From an uncultured Bacteroidota bacterium (GTDB lineage Bacteria > Bacteroidota > Bacteroidia > Bacteroidales > 4484-276): a stretch of DNA of 37,500 nucleotides. The notes under the pieces are model-generated. The model saw only the letters and a list, made by a program, of their open reading frames with translations. It had not been told where the DNA came from and searched no databases. This document shows, piece after piece, positions 7,111 to 14,569 of the stretch. Position numbers and translations under genes: made by a program. The stretch is taken from assembly GCA_903944895.1 (NCBI GenBank), contig CAJATL010000140.1, forward strand, positions 1 to 37,500, read 5' to 3'. The stretch's first letter is position 1; the number at the start of each line of letters is the position of its first letter.

Positions 7111-8282
7111 TTATTGAACCAGCCCGCCGGATTGCCGATGTAGGCGAATATTATTTTTCGCAAAAGCTTGCCGAAATTGCTTGGATGCGCACTTCAGGCA
7201 TTGATGTCATAAACCTCGGAATTGGCAATCCTGACCAAGCGCCTCCCGAAATTACAATCGAAACAATGGCCATCGAAGCCCGTAACCATGGAAATCACGG
7301 TTACCAATCGTACACCGGCATTCCTCAATTAAGGGCTGCTTTTGCAGCATGGTATTTAAAAAATTTCGGTATTGCATTAAATCCTGAAAATGAAATCCTG
7401 CCATTGATAGGCTCAAAAGAAGGTATCATGCATATTTCGCTGGCATTTCTAAACCCCGGCGACGAAGTTTTAATCCCCGACCCTGGTTATCCTGCTTATG
7501 AAGCGGCGGCAAAAATTGCAGAGGCCAAAGTCATAAAATTTGATTTGACCGAAGAAAACGGCTGGTTTCCTAATTTTGATGAAATCGAAAAAAATAATTT
7601 ATCCAAAGTAAAACTTATGTGGGTAAATTATCCAAATATGCCGTCGGGAGCGCGAGGCAGCAAATCGCTTTTTGAAGAACTCATCGCTTTCGCTAAAAAA
7701 CATCGGATTTTGATAATTAATGATAACCCTTACAGTTTTATTCTCAACGATAAACCTATGAGCATTTTGTCGGTGGAAGGGGCTAAAGATGTTGCTCTTG
7801 AATTAAATTCGTTAAGCAAATCGCACAACATGGCCGGCTGGCGGATTGGCATGGTTGCAGGTGAGGCAGCAGCCATCGAAGCCATCCTTAAAGTGAAGAG
7901 CAACATGGATTCGGGGATGTTTAAACCTACTCAACTGGCGGCGGTGCAGGCTTTGCAGATGCCTGCTGAATGGTACAAAAAGATAAATGAAGTTTATGAA
8001 AAACGGAAAATACTGGCCATCGGACTTATCGAAAAACTTGGTGCCTCGTTTAACAAAAACCAGTCGGGAATGTTTATCTGGGCGCGGGTTCCTGAAAATT
8101 TCGGACACTCATCAGATTTTTCTGATTTTTATTTGCGGAAAGCCGGGGTTTTTATGACACCTGGTTTTATTTTTGGCGAACAAGGAAAAAATTATTTCAG
8201 GATTTCGCTTTGCAGCAACGAAGGGCTTTTACTCGAAGCAATAGAAAGGATTACAAAATTGAAACCTGACAAAACCCAATAA
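7107..8282 (+). CDS. Class I/II PLP aminotransferase, probably aromatic
   Basis: A fold-type I aminotransferase of 391 residues. Visible motifs are LGIGNPD at 37-43, PDPGYPAYE at 124-132, the NPNxP-like NYPNMPSG at 174-181, NDNPYS at 205-210, the PLP lysine K238 in SLSKSHNMAGWR, and R246 in the same block. By family the protein resembles LL-diaminopimelate and aspartate aminotransferases. By position, between pheA and tyrA with a four-base overlap to pheA, the most likely role is transamination of phenylpyruvate and 4-hydroxyphenylpyruvate to Phe and Tyr. That substrate assignment rests on context only; aspartate or another amino acid is possible. Cytoplasmic. Confidence 0.88.
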   Translation: MIIEPARRIADVGEYYFSQKLAEIAWMRTSGIDVINLGIGNPDQAPPEITIETMAIEARNHGNHGYQSYTGIPQLRAAFAAWYLKNFGIALNPENEILPLIGSKEGIMHISLAFLNPGDEVLIPDPGYPAYEAAAKIAEAKVIKFDLTEENGWFPNFDEIEKNNLSKVKLMWVNYPNMPSGARGSKSLFEELIAFAKKHRILIINDNPYSFILNDKPMSILSVEGAKDVALELNSLSKSHNMAGWRIGMVAGEAAAIEAILKVKSNMDSGMFKPTQLAAVQALQMPAEWYKKINEVYEKRKILAIGLIEKLGASFNKNQSGMFIWARVPENFGHSSDFSDFYLRKAGVFMTPGFIFGEQGKNYFRISLCSNEGLLLEAIERITKLKPDKTQ

Positions 8283-8314
8283 AACCTACCAGGTCTTTTA
8301 GACCTGTGAGGTTT
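8282..8314. repeat. REP-like palindrome inside the aromatic operon
   Basis: Two nested perfect stems: AAACCT (8282-8287) with AGGTTT (8309-8314), and CAGGTCT (8290-8296) with AGACCTG (8300-8306), separated by a 2x2 internal loop and closed by TTT. It nearly fills the 60-base gap between the aminotransferase and tyrA. Similar AAACCT..CAGG palindromes are, to my knowledge, dispersed widely in Bacteroidota genomes. No U-tract follows, so termination is unlikely; it may stabilise mRNA. Confidence 0.7.
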
Positions 8315-8342
8315 AAAAATTAGAAATTGAAACACTTTTAAA

Positions 8343-9182
8343 ATGATAACAACAATTATAGGACTTGGCCTAATGGGCGGTTCGGCAGCCATTGACCTGA
8401 AAAAACGGGGTTTTACCAAACGGATTATCGGTGTTGACAACAACGTATTACATGCCGAAACGGCACTTCATGCCGGCATCGTTGACGAAATCCAAACTTT
8501 GCAGGATGCTGTCGCAAAAAGCGAACTGATCATTTTGGCCATACCTGTGGATGCGGCAGTTAAGATGCTACCATTAATCTTAGATAAAGTTGACAAACAA
8601 ATTGTCACCGACATGTGCTCAACCAAAGAGCAGCTATGCCTTTCGGTGAAAGACCATCCCAAACGGAAAAATTATCTTGCAGCACACCCCATGGCCGGAA
8701 CTGAATATTCGGGACCCTGGGCCGCAAAACCCGGGCTTTTTGATGGGAAAGCAGTCATTTTTTGTGATACCGAAAACAGCGGCATCAGGGCAAATTCTAC
8801 CGTAAGGCTTTTGTTCGACACGCTCAACATGCGGCCGGTATTGATGGATGCCGCCCAGCACGACAAACACGCGGCTTATGTTTCGCATATTTCGCACATT
8901 AGCTCATTTGCGCTGGCACTCACGGTTTTAGATCAGGAAAAAAACGAGAATAATATTTTCGATCTGGCCAGCGGGGGTTTCGATTCAACAGTTCGGCTTG
9001 CGAAAAGCTCCTCTGAAATGTGGAGCCCGATTTTTGAGCAAAATGCCGAAAACGTGGTAGCTGTCATCGAAACATACATCAAATACCTCGAAAATTTCAA
9101 AACTGCCATTCAGGAACACGACACCGATAAAATCACCTCATTAATCCTCTCCTCAAACAAAATTAAAAGGGTTTTATCTTAA
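8343..9182 (+). CDS. tyrA: Prephenate dehydrogenase
   Basis: Prephenate dehydrogenase of 279 residues, which oxidatively decarboxylates prephenate to 4-hydroxyphenylpyruvate on the way to tyrosine. The N-terminus is a Rossmann fold with GLGLMGGS at 7-14. AAHPMAGTEYSG at 113-124 and YVSHISHISS at 179-188 are conserved substrate-site motifs in TyrA proteins. It has neither a chorismate mutase nor a C-terminal ACT domain, so it is the short monofunctional form. It lies 60 bases after the aminotransferase, separated by a palindromic repeat, and 10 bases before the DAHP synthase fusion. NAD or NADP preference cannot be read with confidence. Confidence 0.93.
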   Translation: MITTIIGLGLMGGSAAIDLKKRGFTKRIIGVDNNVLHAETALHAGIVDEIQTLQDAVAKSELIILAIPVDAAVKMLPLILDKVDKQIVTDMCSTKEQLCLSVKDHPKRKNYLAAHPMAGTEYSGPWAAKPGLFDGKAVIFCDTENSGIRANSTVRLLFDTLNMRPVLMDAAQHDKHAAYVSHISHISSFALALTVLDQEKNENNIFDLASGGFDSTVRLAKSSSEMWSPIFEQNAENVVAVIETYIKYLENFKTAIQEHDTDKITSLILSSNKIKRVLS

Positions 9183-9192
9183 AGCAACAGTT

Positions 9193-10296
9193 ATGGAAAA
9201 ACAATTAAATATTCTACCACTTAAAGATTGGGGGCTTCCCGGAAACATCGAACCACTCGTTATTGCCGGGCCATGCAGTGCCGAATCTGAGGAACAGGTA
9301 CTGGCAACTGCCCGGCTTCTGGCTGCATCCGGTATCAGAATTTTAAGGGCAGGCATCTGGAAACCGCGCACCAGGCCAAATTCCTTCGAAGGCGTTGGAA
9401 CCGTTGGCCTGCAATGGCTTAAAAAAGCAAAGGCCGAAACCGGCATGTTCACCACCACCGAGGTTGCAAACCGGCAGCACGTTTTTGAAGCCCTCAAACA
9501 TGGGATTGACATTTTATGGATCGGTGCCCGGACAACGGCAAATCCTTTTGCAGTGCAGGAAATCGCCGATGCCATCAAAGGCGCTGATGTTCCCGTTCTC
9601 ATCAAAAACCCTGTAAACCCCGATGTTGAATTGTGGCTTGGTGCCATCGAAAGGATTTATGAAGCAGGAATAAACAGGATTGGGGCCATTCACCGTGGAT
9701 TTTCCACTTATGGTAAAAATGTTTACCGGAATCCGCCGCATTGGCAGGTACCGATTGATTTGCACCGCCGTATGCCCGAAATCCCCCTGCTCGTTGATCC
9801 CAGCCACATTTGCGGCAACCGCACAATGTTGAAAGATATTACCCAAAAATCGCTCGACCTCAATTTTGATGGATTGATTATCGAGGTTCATCACGACCCC
9901 GACAATGCCTGGAGCGATGCAAAACAGCAGATTACGCCAGCCCAGTTGAGCAACCTGCTTGATGAGCTTGTGATAAGAAAAGAAAAAACCAACGACGCTG
10001 AATTTCTGCATACCATCGAAGAACTTCGCAGCCAGATTGATAAATTTGATGAAGAATTGCTCGACATCCTTGCCAGCCGGATGGAGGTGGCCGAGACAAT
10101 CGGGAAGTATAAAATGAAGAATAACATTAAGATTCTTCAACCTGGCAGGTGGAAGGAAATCCTTGCGCATACCCGCCGGATGGGCGAAGCAAGGAATTTA
10201 AGCACCGAGTTTGTCGAAACGGTTTTTATGGCCATTCACCAGGAATCAATCAACAAGCAAATGAAAATCATGAGTAACGGTAAATCCAACGAATAA
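9193..10296 (+). CDS. Bifunctional DAHP synthase-chorismate mutase
   Basis: A fusion of 367 residues. Residues 1-262 are a type I-beta DAHP synthase, which condenses phosphoenolpyruvate and erythrose-4-phosphate in the first step of the shikimate pathway. Its motifs are AGPCSAES at 25-32 (metal-binding Cys28), KPRTRP at 57-62, GARTTANP at 111-118, IKNP at 137-140 and DPSHICGNR at 202-210. Residues 272-360 are an AroQ chorismate mutase (LRSQIDKFDEELLDILASRM, then VAETIGKYK), which makes prephenate from chorismate. This order is the one described for Prevotella DAHP synthase-chorismate mutase, where prephenate feedback acts through the mutase domain. It explains why pheA and tyrA here lack a mutase domain. 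Confidence 0.95.
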   Translation: MEKQLNILPLKDWGLPGNIEPLVIAGPCSAESEEQVLATARLLAASGIRILRAGIWKPRTRPNSFEGVGTVGLQWLKKAKAETGMFTTTEVANRQHVFEALKHGIDILWIGARTTANPFAVQEIADAIKGADVPVLIKNPVNPDVELWLGAIERIYEAGINRIGAIHRGFSTYGKNVYRNPPHWQVPIDLHRRMPEIPLLVDPSHICGNRTMLKDITQKSLDLNFDGLIIEVHHDPDNAWSDAKQQITPAQLSNLLDELVIRKEKTNDAEFLHTIEELRSQIDKFDEELLDILASRMEVAETIGKYKMKNNIKILQPGRWKEILAHTRRMGEARNLSTEFVETVFMAIHQESINKQMKIMSNGKSNE

Positions 10297-10314
10297 GGTT
10301 ATTTTTGAAACCTG

Positions 10315-11346
10315 ATGACAAAATTTACAATCAACGGTAGCGCCGGCATTTCGGAAATAATGGTTGGCGAAAGTTTTAAAAACTTCCGGGAATACTTACC
10401 TGGCGGGCAAACCGTCATCATCACCGATGAAAATGTAAATAAGATTTACAGCCGTTTTTTTAATGATTTCCCAACTATAATTATTGGATCCGGCGAAAAA
10501 ATCAAGACCCTCGCCACCGTTAATAATATTTATAGCCAACTGATGAAATTGCTGGCCGACAGGTCAACCTTCATAGTCGGCATCGGTGGAGGCATCGTTT
10601 GCGATGTTGCCGGCTTTGTTGCGTCAACCTATTTGCGGGGAATCCGGTTTGGATTTGTCCCGACAACGCTTCTGGCTCAGGTTGATGCCAGCGTTGGCGG
10701 TAAAAATGGCGTAAATTACAAAGGCTTTAAAAATATTATCGGCACTTTTAATCAGCCCGAATTTGTGATTTGCGACACGGAAGTTTTACATTCGCTGCCC
10801 GGAATCGAGCTTTCGAATGGTTTTGCCGAAATCGTAAAACACACCCTCATCGCCGATGACACGATGTTTTCTTATCTCGAAAATAGCTTTGAAAAAGCGC
10901 TGAATCTGGACAATGAGGTTATTTCAAAACTGGTTGCTCATTCAATCCGGATAAAATCGGGCATCGTAAACCGGGATGAAAAGGAAAGTGGCGAACGCCG
11001 CCTGCTGAATTTCGGCCACACTTTTGGCCATGCCATCGAGAAAATTTCGGGTATAAGTCACGGACAAGCTGTAAGTTTGGGGATGGTCATCGCAGCGCGG
11101 CTTTCACAAAATCTGGGATATTTAAGCTTTGAAGAAACCGAACGAATTAAAAATCTTTTACTTCATTTAAAACTTCCTGTAAAAGGCGATTTTAATCACG
11201 AAAAACTCATAAAAGCAATTTTGAAGGATAAGAAACGAACTGCCGAACGGATCGCTCTTATTTTGTTAACGAAAATTGGAGAAGCTAAAGTGGAGGATAT
11301 TCTGATTGATGAATTGAGAAAAATGTTAACACCAACAAAAGATTAG
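10315..11346 (+). CDS. aroB: 3-dehydroquinate synthase
   Basis: AroB of 343 residues, which turns DAHP into 3-dehydroquinate using NAD and a divalent metal. The NAD-binding glycine motif is GIGGGIVCDVAGF at 89-101. VPTTLLAQVDASVGGKNGVN at 115-134 is a family signature. The metal ligands are E172 (GFAEIVKH), H235 (NFGHTFGHA) and H249 (SHGQAVSLGM). The length is typical. It sits 18 bases after the DAHP synthase fusion and its stop codon directly abuts the aroA start, so it is clearly part of one transcription unit. Cytoplasmic. Confidence 0.95.
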   Translation: MTKFTINGSAGISEIMVGESFKNFREYLPGGQTVIITDENVNKIYSRFFNDFPTIIIGSGEKIKTLATVNNIYSQLMKLLADRSTFIVGIGGGIVCDVAGFVASTYLRGIRFGFVPTTLLAQVDASVGGKNGVNYKGFKNIIGTFNQPEFVICDTEVLHSLPGIELSNGFAEIVKHTLIADDTMFSYLENSFEKALNLDNEVISKLVAHSIRIKSGIVNRDEKESGERRLLNFGHTFGHAIEKISGISHGQAVSLGMVIAARLSQNLGYLSFEETERIKNLLLHLKLPVKGDFNHEKLIKAILKDKKRTAERIALILLTKIGEAKVEDILIDELRKMLTPTKD

Positions 11347-12600
11347 ATGAATATCACGGTTTACCCTTCGGAAATTTCGGGAACGCTGACGGCGCCATCA
11401 TCAAAAAGCCTTGCCATCAGGGCGGTTGTTGCAGCCATGCTCGCAGATGGGACTTCTATATTAAAAAATCCTTCACGCTGCGATGATGCCTTGGCAGCGA
11501 TTAAAATGGCAGAATATTTTGGTGCTGTTTTTTGGCTTGAAGATGATAATTTAACAATCATTGGAGGCGAAGCATCTCACGAAACCCTGATTAATTGCAG
11601 CGAATCCGGCCTTCTGGCGCGGCTGATGATTCCGCTGGCGGCGCTCAGTTCTGATGAAATTACAATTACCGGCGAAGGAACCCTTTTAAAACGTAAGCTC
11701 GGAAATATTGCCGGACCTTTGCAAAACCTCGGCGTAAACTGCAGCACCAACAATGGCTTTTTGCCGGTAAAAGTTAAAGGTGCAATTCAAGGCGGAAAAA
11801 TTGAAGTTGACGGATCCGAAAGCTCTCAGTTTATTTCGGGATTATTAATGGCTTTACCTTTGGCTTCAAATGATTCAGAGGCTATTGTTCATGATTTAAA
11901 AAGCCGCCCTTACATTGATTTGACTATAGATTTACTTAAAAAGTTCAACATCAACATCGAAAACCGGGATTACCAGAGTTTCAAGATTCCGGGAAATCAA
12001 AAATATAAGGCAGCCGAAATTGAACTTGAAGGCGATTGGAGCGGTGCGGCTTTTTTGCTCGTTGCTGCAGCCATCAATGGCGAAGTTCGTGTAAAAGGAT
12101 TAAACCGTTTTTCGGAGCAGGCCGACCGGAATATTTTAAAAGCCCTTGCCGCTGCCGGTGTTGAGGTAAACTACAACGATGATGAAATTTCAGTTTCAAA
12201 AAAACCACTTTCGGCTTTTGAGTTTGATGCAACGCATTGTCCGGATTTATTTCCGCCGCTTGCAGTTTTGGCCGCTGTCTGCGATGGAGTAAGTAAAATT
12301 AAAGGGGTCGAAAGACTTCACAACAAAGAAAGTAACCGGGGTTTAACGCTTCAGCAGGAATTTGGAAAATTGGGAATTGAAATAACTTTGGAAGAAAATT
12401 TAATGCTTGTAAAAGGTGGGAAAATCTCAGGTGGAACCATTTTTTCACATCACGATCACCGGATTGCCATGGCCGCTGCCGTTGCCGGATTAATCGCCGA
12501 AAAGCCCGTCATCATCCAAAATGCCGAATGTGTGTCCAAATCCTGGCCATCCTTTTTTGAAGATTTGGAGCTTTTGGATGTGAAAATCGTTAAATTGTAA
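11347..12600 (+). CDS. aroA: 5-enolpyruvylshikimate-3-phosphate synthase
   Basis: EPSP synthase of 417 residues, which transfers enolpyruvate from PEP to shikimate-3-phosphate. The N-terminus has the substrate motif APSSKSLAIRA at 16-26 (K20, S21, R25). SSQFISGLLMALPLA lies in the middle, and CPDLFPPLAVLAAVCDG and HDHRIAMAAAVAGL are C-terminal family motifs that include the catalytic aspartate and an arginine. It is slightly shorter than E. coli AroA (427). The usual NRTKP-like PEP-site loop is not obvious: ESGLLARLM occupies the place of the typical GNAGTAMR, so this is a divergent class as seen in some Bacteroidota. Its start follows the aroB stop with no gap. A repeat-rich stretch of 362 bases separates it from aroC. 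Confidence 0.92.
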   Translation: MNITVYPSEISGTLTAPSSKSLAIRAVVAAMLADGTSILKNPSRCDDALAAIKMAEYFGAVFWLEDDNLTIIGGEASHETLINCSESGLLARLMIPLAALSSDEITITGEGTLLKRKLGNIAGPLQNLGVNCSTNNGFLPVKVKGAIQGGKIEVDGSESSQFISGLLMALPLASNDSEAIVHDLKSRPYIDLTIDLLKKFNINIENRDYQSFKIPGNQKYKAAEIELEGDWSGAAFLLVAAAINGEVRVKGLNRFSEQADRNILKALAAAGVEVNYNDDEISVSKKPLSAFEFDATHCPDLFPPLAVLAAVCDGVSKIKGVERLHNKESNRGLTLQQEFGKLGIEITLEENLMLVKGGKISGGTIFSHHDHRIAMAAAVAGLIAEKPVIIQNAECVSKSWPSFFEDLELLDVKIVKL

Positions 12601-12613
12601 ATCACAAATTTAC

Positions 12614-12724
12614 CACGGAGGCACGGAAAACACGGAGAAGTATTTTAAGTCGGTTATCTGAAATCAAATGTCGCCAGTTGGCAGTTGCCAGTTGGCAGTA
12701 GTAGGCAGTCGCCAGTGGGCAGTC
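12614..12724. repeat. Short tandem and dispersed repeats after aroA
   Basis: CACGGA occurs three times at 12614, 12622 and 12631. Three copies of a 14-base unit follow: GCCAGTTGGCAGTT (12673), GCCAGTTGGCAGTA (12687) and GCCAGTGGGCAGTC (12711), the last two separated by a ten-base partial copy. The stretch is non-coding; a short ORF across it is a by-product of the repeats. Confidence 0.8.
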
Positions 12725-12725
12725 A

Positions 12726-12788
12726 ATCACAAATCACAAATCACAAATCACAAATCACAAATCACAAATCATCAATCATCAATCACAA
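12726..12788. repeat. ATCACAA 7-bp tandem array
   Basis: Six perfect copies of ATCACAA run from 12726 to 12767, followed by two ATCATCA variants and one more ATCACAA (12782-12788). One further ATCACAA lies at 12945-12951, on the other side of the inverted-repeat element, as if the element had split the array. There are no spacers, so this is not a CRISPR array. Confidence 0.9.
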
Positions 12789-12789
12789 A

Positions 12790-12944
12790 TCAATGTCGTT
12801 TAGTTAATAAATATAAAATGGAACGCGGATCAAACGGATTTTCAAACGCGGATTAAAACTTTTTATGACACAAGAAATCCGCGAAAATCAGCGTTGCTTG
12901 CATCAGCGTTATCAGCGTTCAAATCCTTAACTAAACGACATTGA
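12790..12944. mobile_element. MITE-like element with perfect 18-bp terminal inverted repeats
   Basis: The left end TCAATGTCGTTTAGTTAA (12790-12807) is the exact reverse complement of the right end (12927-12944). The element spans 155 bp and has no credible ORF. Inside are two copies of AACGCGGAT, a facing ATCCGCG, and three copies of ATCAGCGTT, so the two halves are also roughly palindromic. ATCACAAA flanks both sides (12782-12789 and 12945-12952). This could be an 8-bp target duplication or just units of the surrounding array. A non-autonomous element moved by a transposase in trans, or a REP/RAYT-like unit, would fit. Confidence 0.65.
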
Positions 12945-12962
12945 ATCACAAATCCTAAATCC

Positions 12963-13961
12963 ATGAATTCATTTGGCAGAATATTCAGAATAAGCATTTT
13001 TGGTGAATCGCACGGAAAAGCGGTTGGGGTAACTGTTGATGGCTGTCCTGCCGGATTGGCGCTGTCGCCAGCCGATTTTGAATCCGATTTATCGCGGCGC
13101 AAAAGCGGAGCAAAAGGAACCACGCCGCGCAAAGAAACTGATTTGCCTGCGCTCATCAGCGGAGTTTATGAAGGAAAGACAACCGGAGCGCCCCTCACCA
13201 TCCTTTTCGAAAATGCAAACATCAAGCCTTCCGATTACAATAACCTGGTAAAGCAGCCACGGCCGGGCCATGCCGACTTTGTGGCGGTTAAAAAGTTTGG
13301 CGGATTTGCAGATTACAGTGGTGGCGGGCATTTTTCGGGCCGACTTACTTTAGCCCTGGTTGCTGCAGGCGTTCTTGCTAAAAAGCTGATTGCTCCAATC
13401 AACATAAATTCACAAATTATCGAGGCTGGCGGAAATAAAAATATTGAGGAGGCTGTCGAAAAGGCCGTAAAATCCAGTGATTCCATCGGAGGAATTGTCG
13501 AATGTCGTGCGTCAGCTATGCCGGTTGGATTAGGCGAGCCGTTTTTTGATGCCGTCGAATCGTTGATCAGTCACCTGGTTTTCGCTATTCCTGCCATTAA
13601 AGGAATCGAATTTGGAAGTGGTTTTGAGGCAGCAAAAATGCCTGGCAGTTTGCACAACGATCCGATTATTTCCCCAAAAGGAACCACAAAAACCAATAAT
13701 TCCGGCGGCATCAACGGTGGGATTACCAACGGAAATGACCTGGTTTTCAGAATAGCCATCAAGCCAACTTCAAGCATTGGTCTTGCCCAGAAAACTTTTA
13801 ATTTTGAGAGCAACACAGTTGAAGAGCTTAAAATCGTGGGTCGTCATGATGCGTGTATTGCATTGCGGATGCCACCCATTATCGAAGCAGCGACAGCCAT
13901 TGTCCTGGCCGATTTGATGCTTTTGGAACATCAGATAAAAAGGGTGCATCCGGCGGGTTAA
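12963..13961 (+). CDS. aroC: Chorismate synthase
   Basis: Chorismate synthase of 332 residues, which makes chorismate from EPSP with reduced FMN as cofactor. Signatures are FGESHGKAVGVTVDGCPAG at 13-31 (catalytic His17 in GESHG), RPGHADF at 100-106, YSGGGHFSGRLT at 118-129, and RHDACIALRMPP near residue 297. The usual ARET segment is GRLT here, a variant I recall from clostridial and Bacteroidota enzymes. It is somewhat shorter than the typical 350-360. It completes the block with aroB and aroA, but the 362-base gap of repeats upstream means it may be transcribed separately. No convincing promoter was found just upstream. The 3' end is overlapped by a long dyad shared with mscL. Confidence 0.94.
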   Translation: MNSFGRIFRISIFGESHGKAVGVTVDGCPAGLALSPADFESDLSRRKSGAKGTTPRKETDLPALISGVYEGKTTGAPLTILFENANIKPSDYNNLVKQPRPGHADFVAVKKFGGFADYSGGGHFSGRLTLALVAAGVLAKKLIAPININSQIIEAGGNKNIEEAVEKAVKSSDSIGGIVECRASAMPVGLGEPFFDAVESLISHLVFAIPAIKGIEFGSGFEAAKMPGSLHNDPIISPKGTTKTNNSGGINGGITNGNDLVFRIAIKPTSSIGLAQKTFNFESNTVEELKIVGRHDACIALRMPPIIEAATAIVLADLMLLEHQIKRVHPAG

Positions 13962-13989
13962 ATAAATTTTAAACCGACAAATGCACCCT
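13941..13989. terminator. Long dyad between convergent aroC and mscL
   Basis: AGGGTGCAT (13941-13949) and ATGCACCCT (13981-13989) pair perfectly. Inside them CGGGTT and AACCG arms add an imperfect inner stem around an AT-rich loop. The left arm lies in the last codons of aroC. On the minus strand the stem is followed by TTTTT, as expected of a rho-independent terminator for mscL. On the plus strand there is no U-tract, so for aroC it may act only as a 3' structure. Confidence 0.6.
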
Positions 13990-14019
13990 GGTTAATCTCA
14001 AATCTGGTTTTGAAAAAAT

Positions 14020-14451
14020 CTATGAATTTTGCTTTTTCAGCAAATCACGAATCTCGGTAAGCAGAATTTCTTCTTTGGTTGGCTCGGCAGGTGGTGGCGC
14101 TTCAACGGGGGCCTCAACTTCCTTCTTTTTTAAATTGTTCATCACTTTTACCATGACAAAAATCGCAAAAGCTACAATCAAAAAGTCGATGGTAGTCTGG
14201 ATAAACTTGCCATAATTAATCGTAACTGCAGCAATGGCGTTACCTGCCGCATCAACCGAAGCCTGTTTGATGACAGCGCTGAGATCCGAAAAATTAACCC
14301 CACCAATCAAAACACCGATAGGAGGCATGATGATGTCGTTAACAACCGAGGCAACAATTTTTCCAAAAGCGGCACCGATAATAATACCCACGGCCATATC
14401 AACCACATTGCCCTTCATGGCAAATTCCTTGAATTCTTTAACTATGCTCAT
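14020..14451 (-). CDS. mscL: Large-conductance mechanosensitive channel
   Basis: MscL of 143 residues, the pentameric inner-membrane emergency valve that opens under membrane tension during osmotic downshock. The N-terminal amphipathic helix ([19 protein letters not shown]) leads into TM1 (about 15-45, including the pore-lining glycines of [18 protein letters not shown]). A periplasmic loop follows, then TM2 (about 82-104, [20 protein letters not shown]). The tail has the charged KKKE stretch, a proline-rich linker ([15 protein letters not shown]) and the bundle-forming helix [13 protein letters not shown]. The length is typical. It lies downstream of the receiver-domain gene on the same strand and converges on aroC. 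Whether it has its own promoter in the 118-base gap is unclear. Confidence 0.96.
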   Translation of the reverse strand: MSIVKEFKEFAMKGNVVDMAVGIIIGAAFGKIVASVVNDIIMPPIGVLIGGVNFSDLSAVIKQASVDAAGNAIAAVTINYGKFIQTTIDFLIVAFAIFVMVKVMNNLKKKEVEAPVEAPPPAEPTKEEILLTEIRDLLKKQNS

Positions 14452-14569
14452 AAATTTTGTGTTTTATTCGAAAGTTTGAAGTTTTTTAGCTTTATTGAAA
14501 ACAGGCATCCATTAGGTTCGGATAACCGCATCAAAAAATATCAGAACTACGGGAATTAAAAAAGAACTA

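Noticed and set aside
9514-10170. A 218-residue open frame on the minus strand
   Set aside because: It lies wholly inside the well-supported DAHP synthase-chorismate mutase gene on the other strand and has no recognisable motif.
12726-12788. Possible CRISPR array
   Set aside because: The repeat unit is seven bases with no spacers and no cas genes nearby; it is a simple tandem repeat.
12668-12856. A 62-residue open frame between aroA and aroC
   Set aside because: Its sequence is made of the translated tandem repeats and the left end of the inverted-repeat element, with no protein-like composition.
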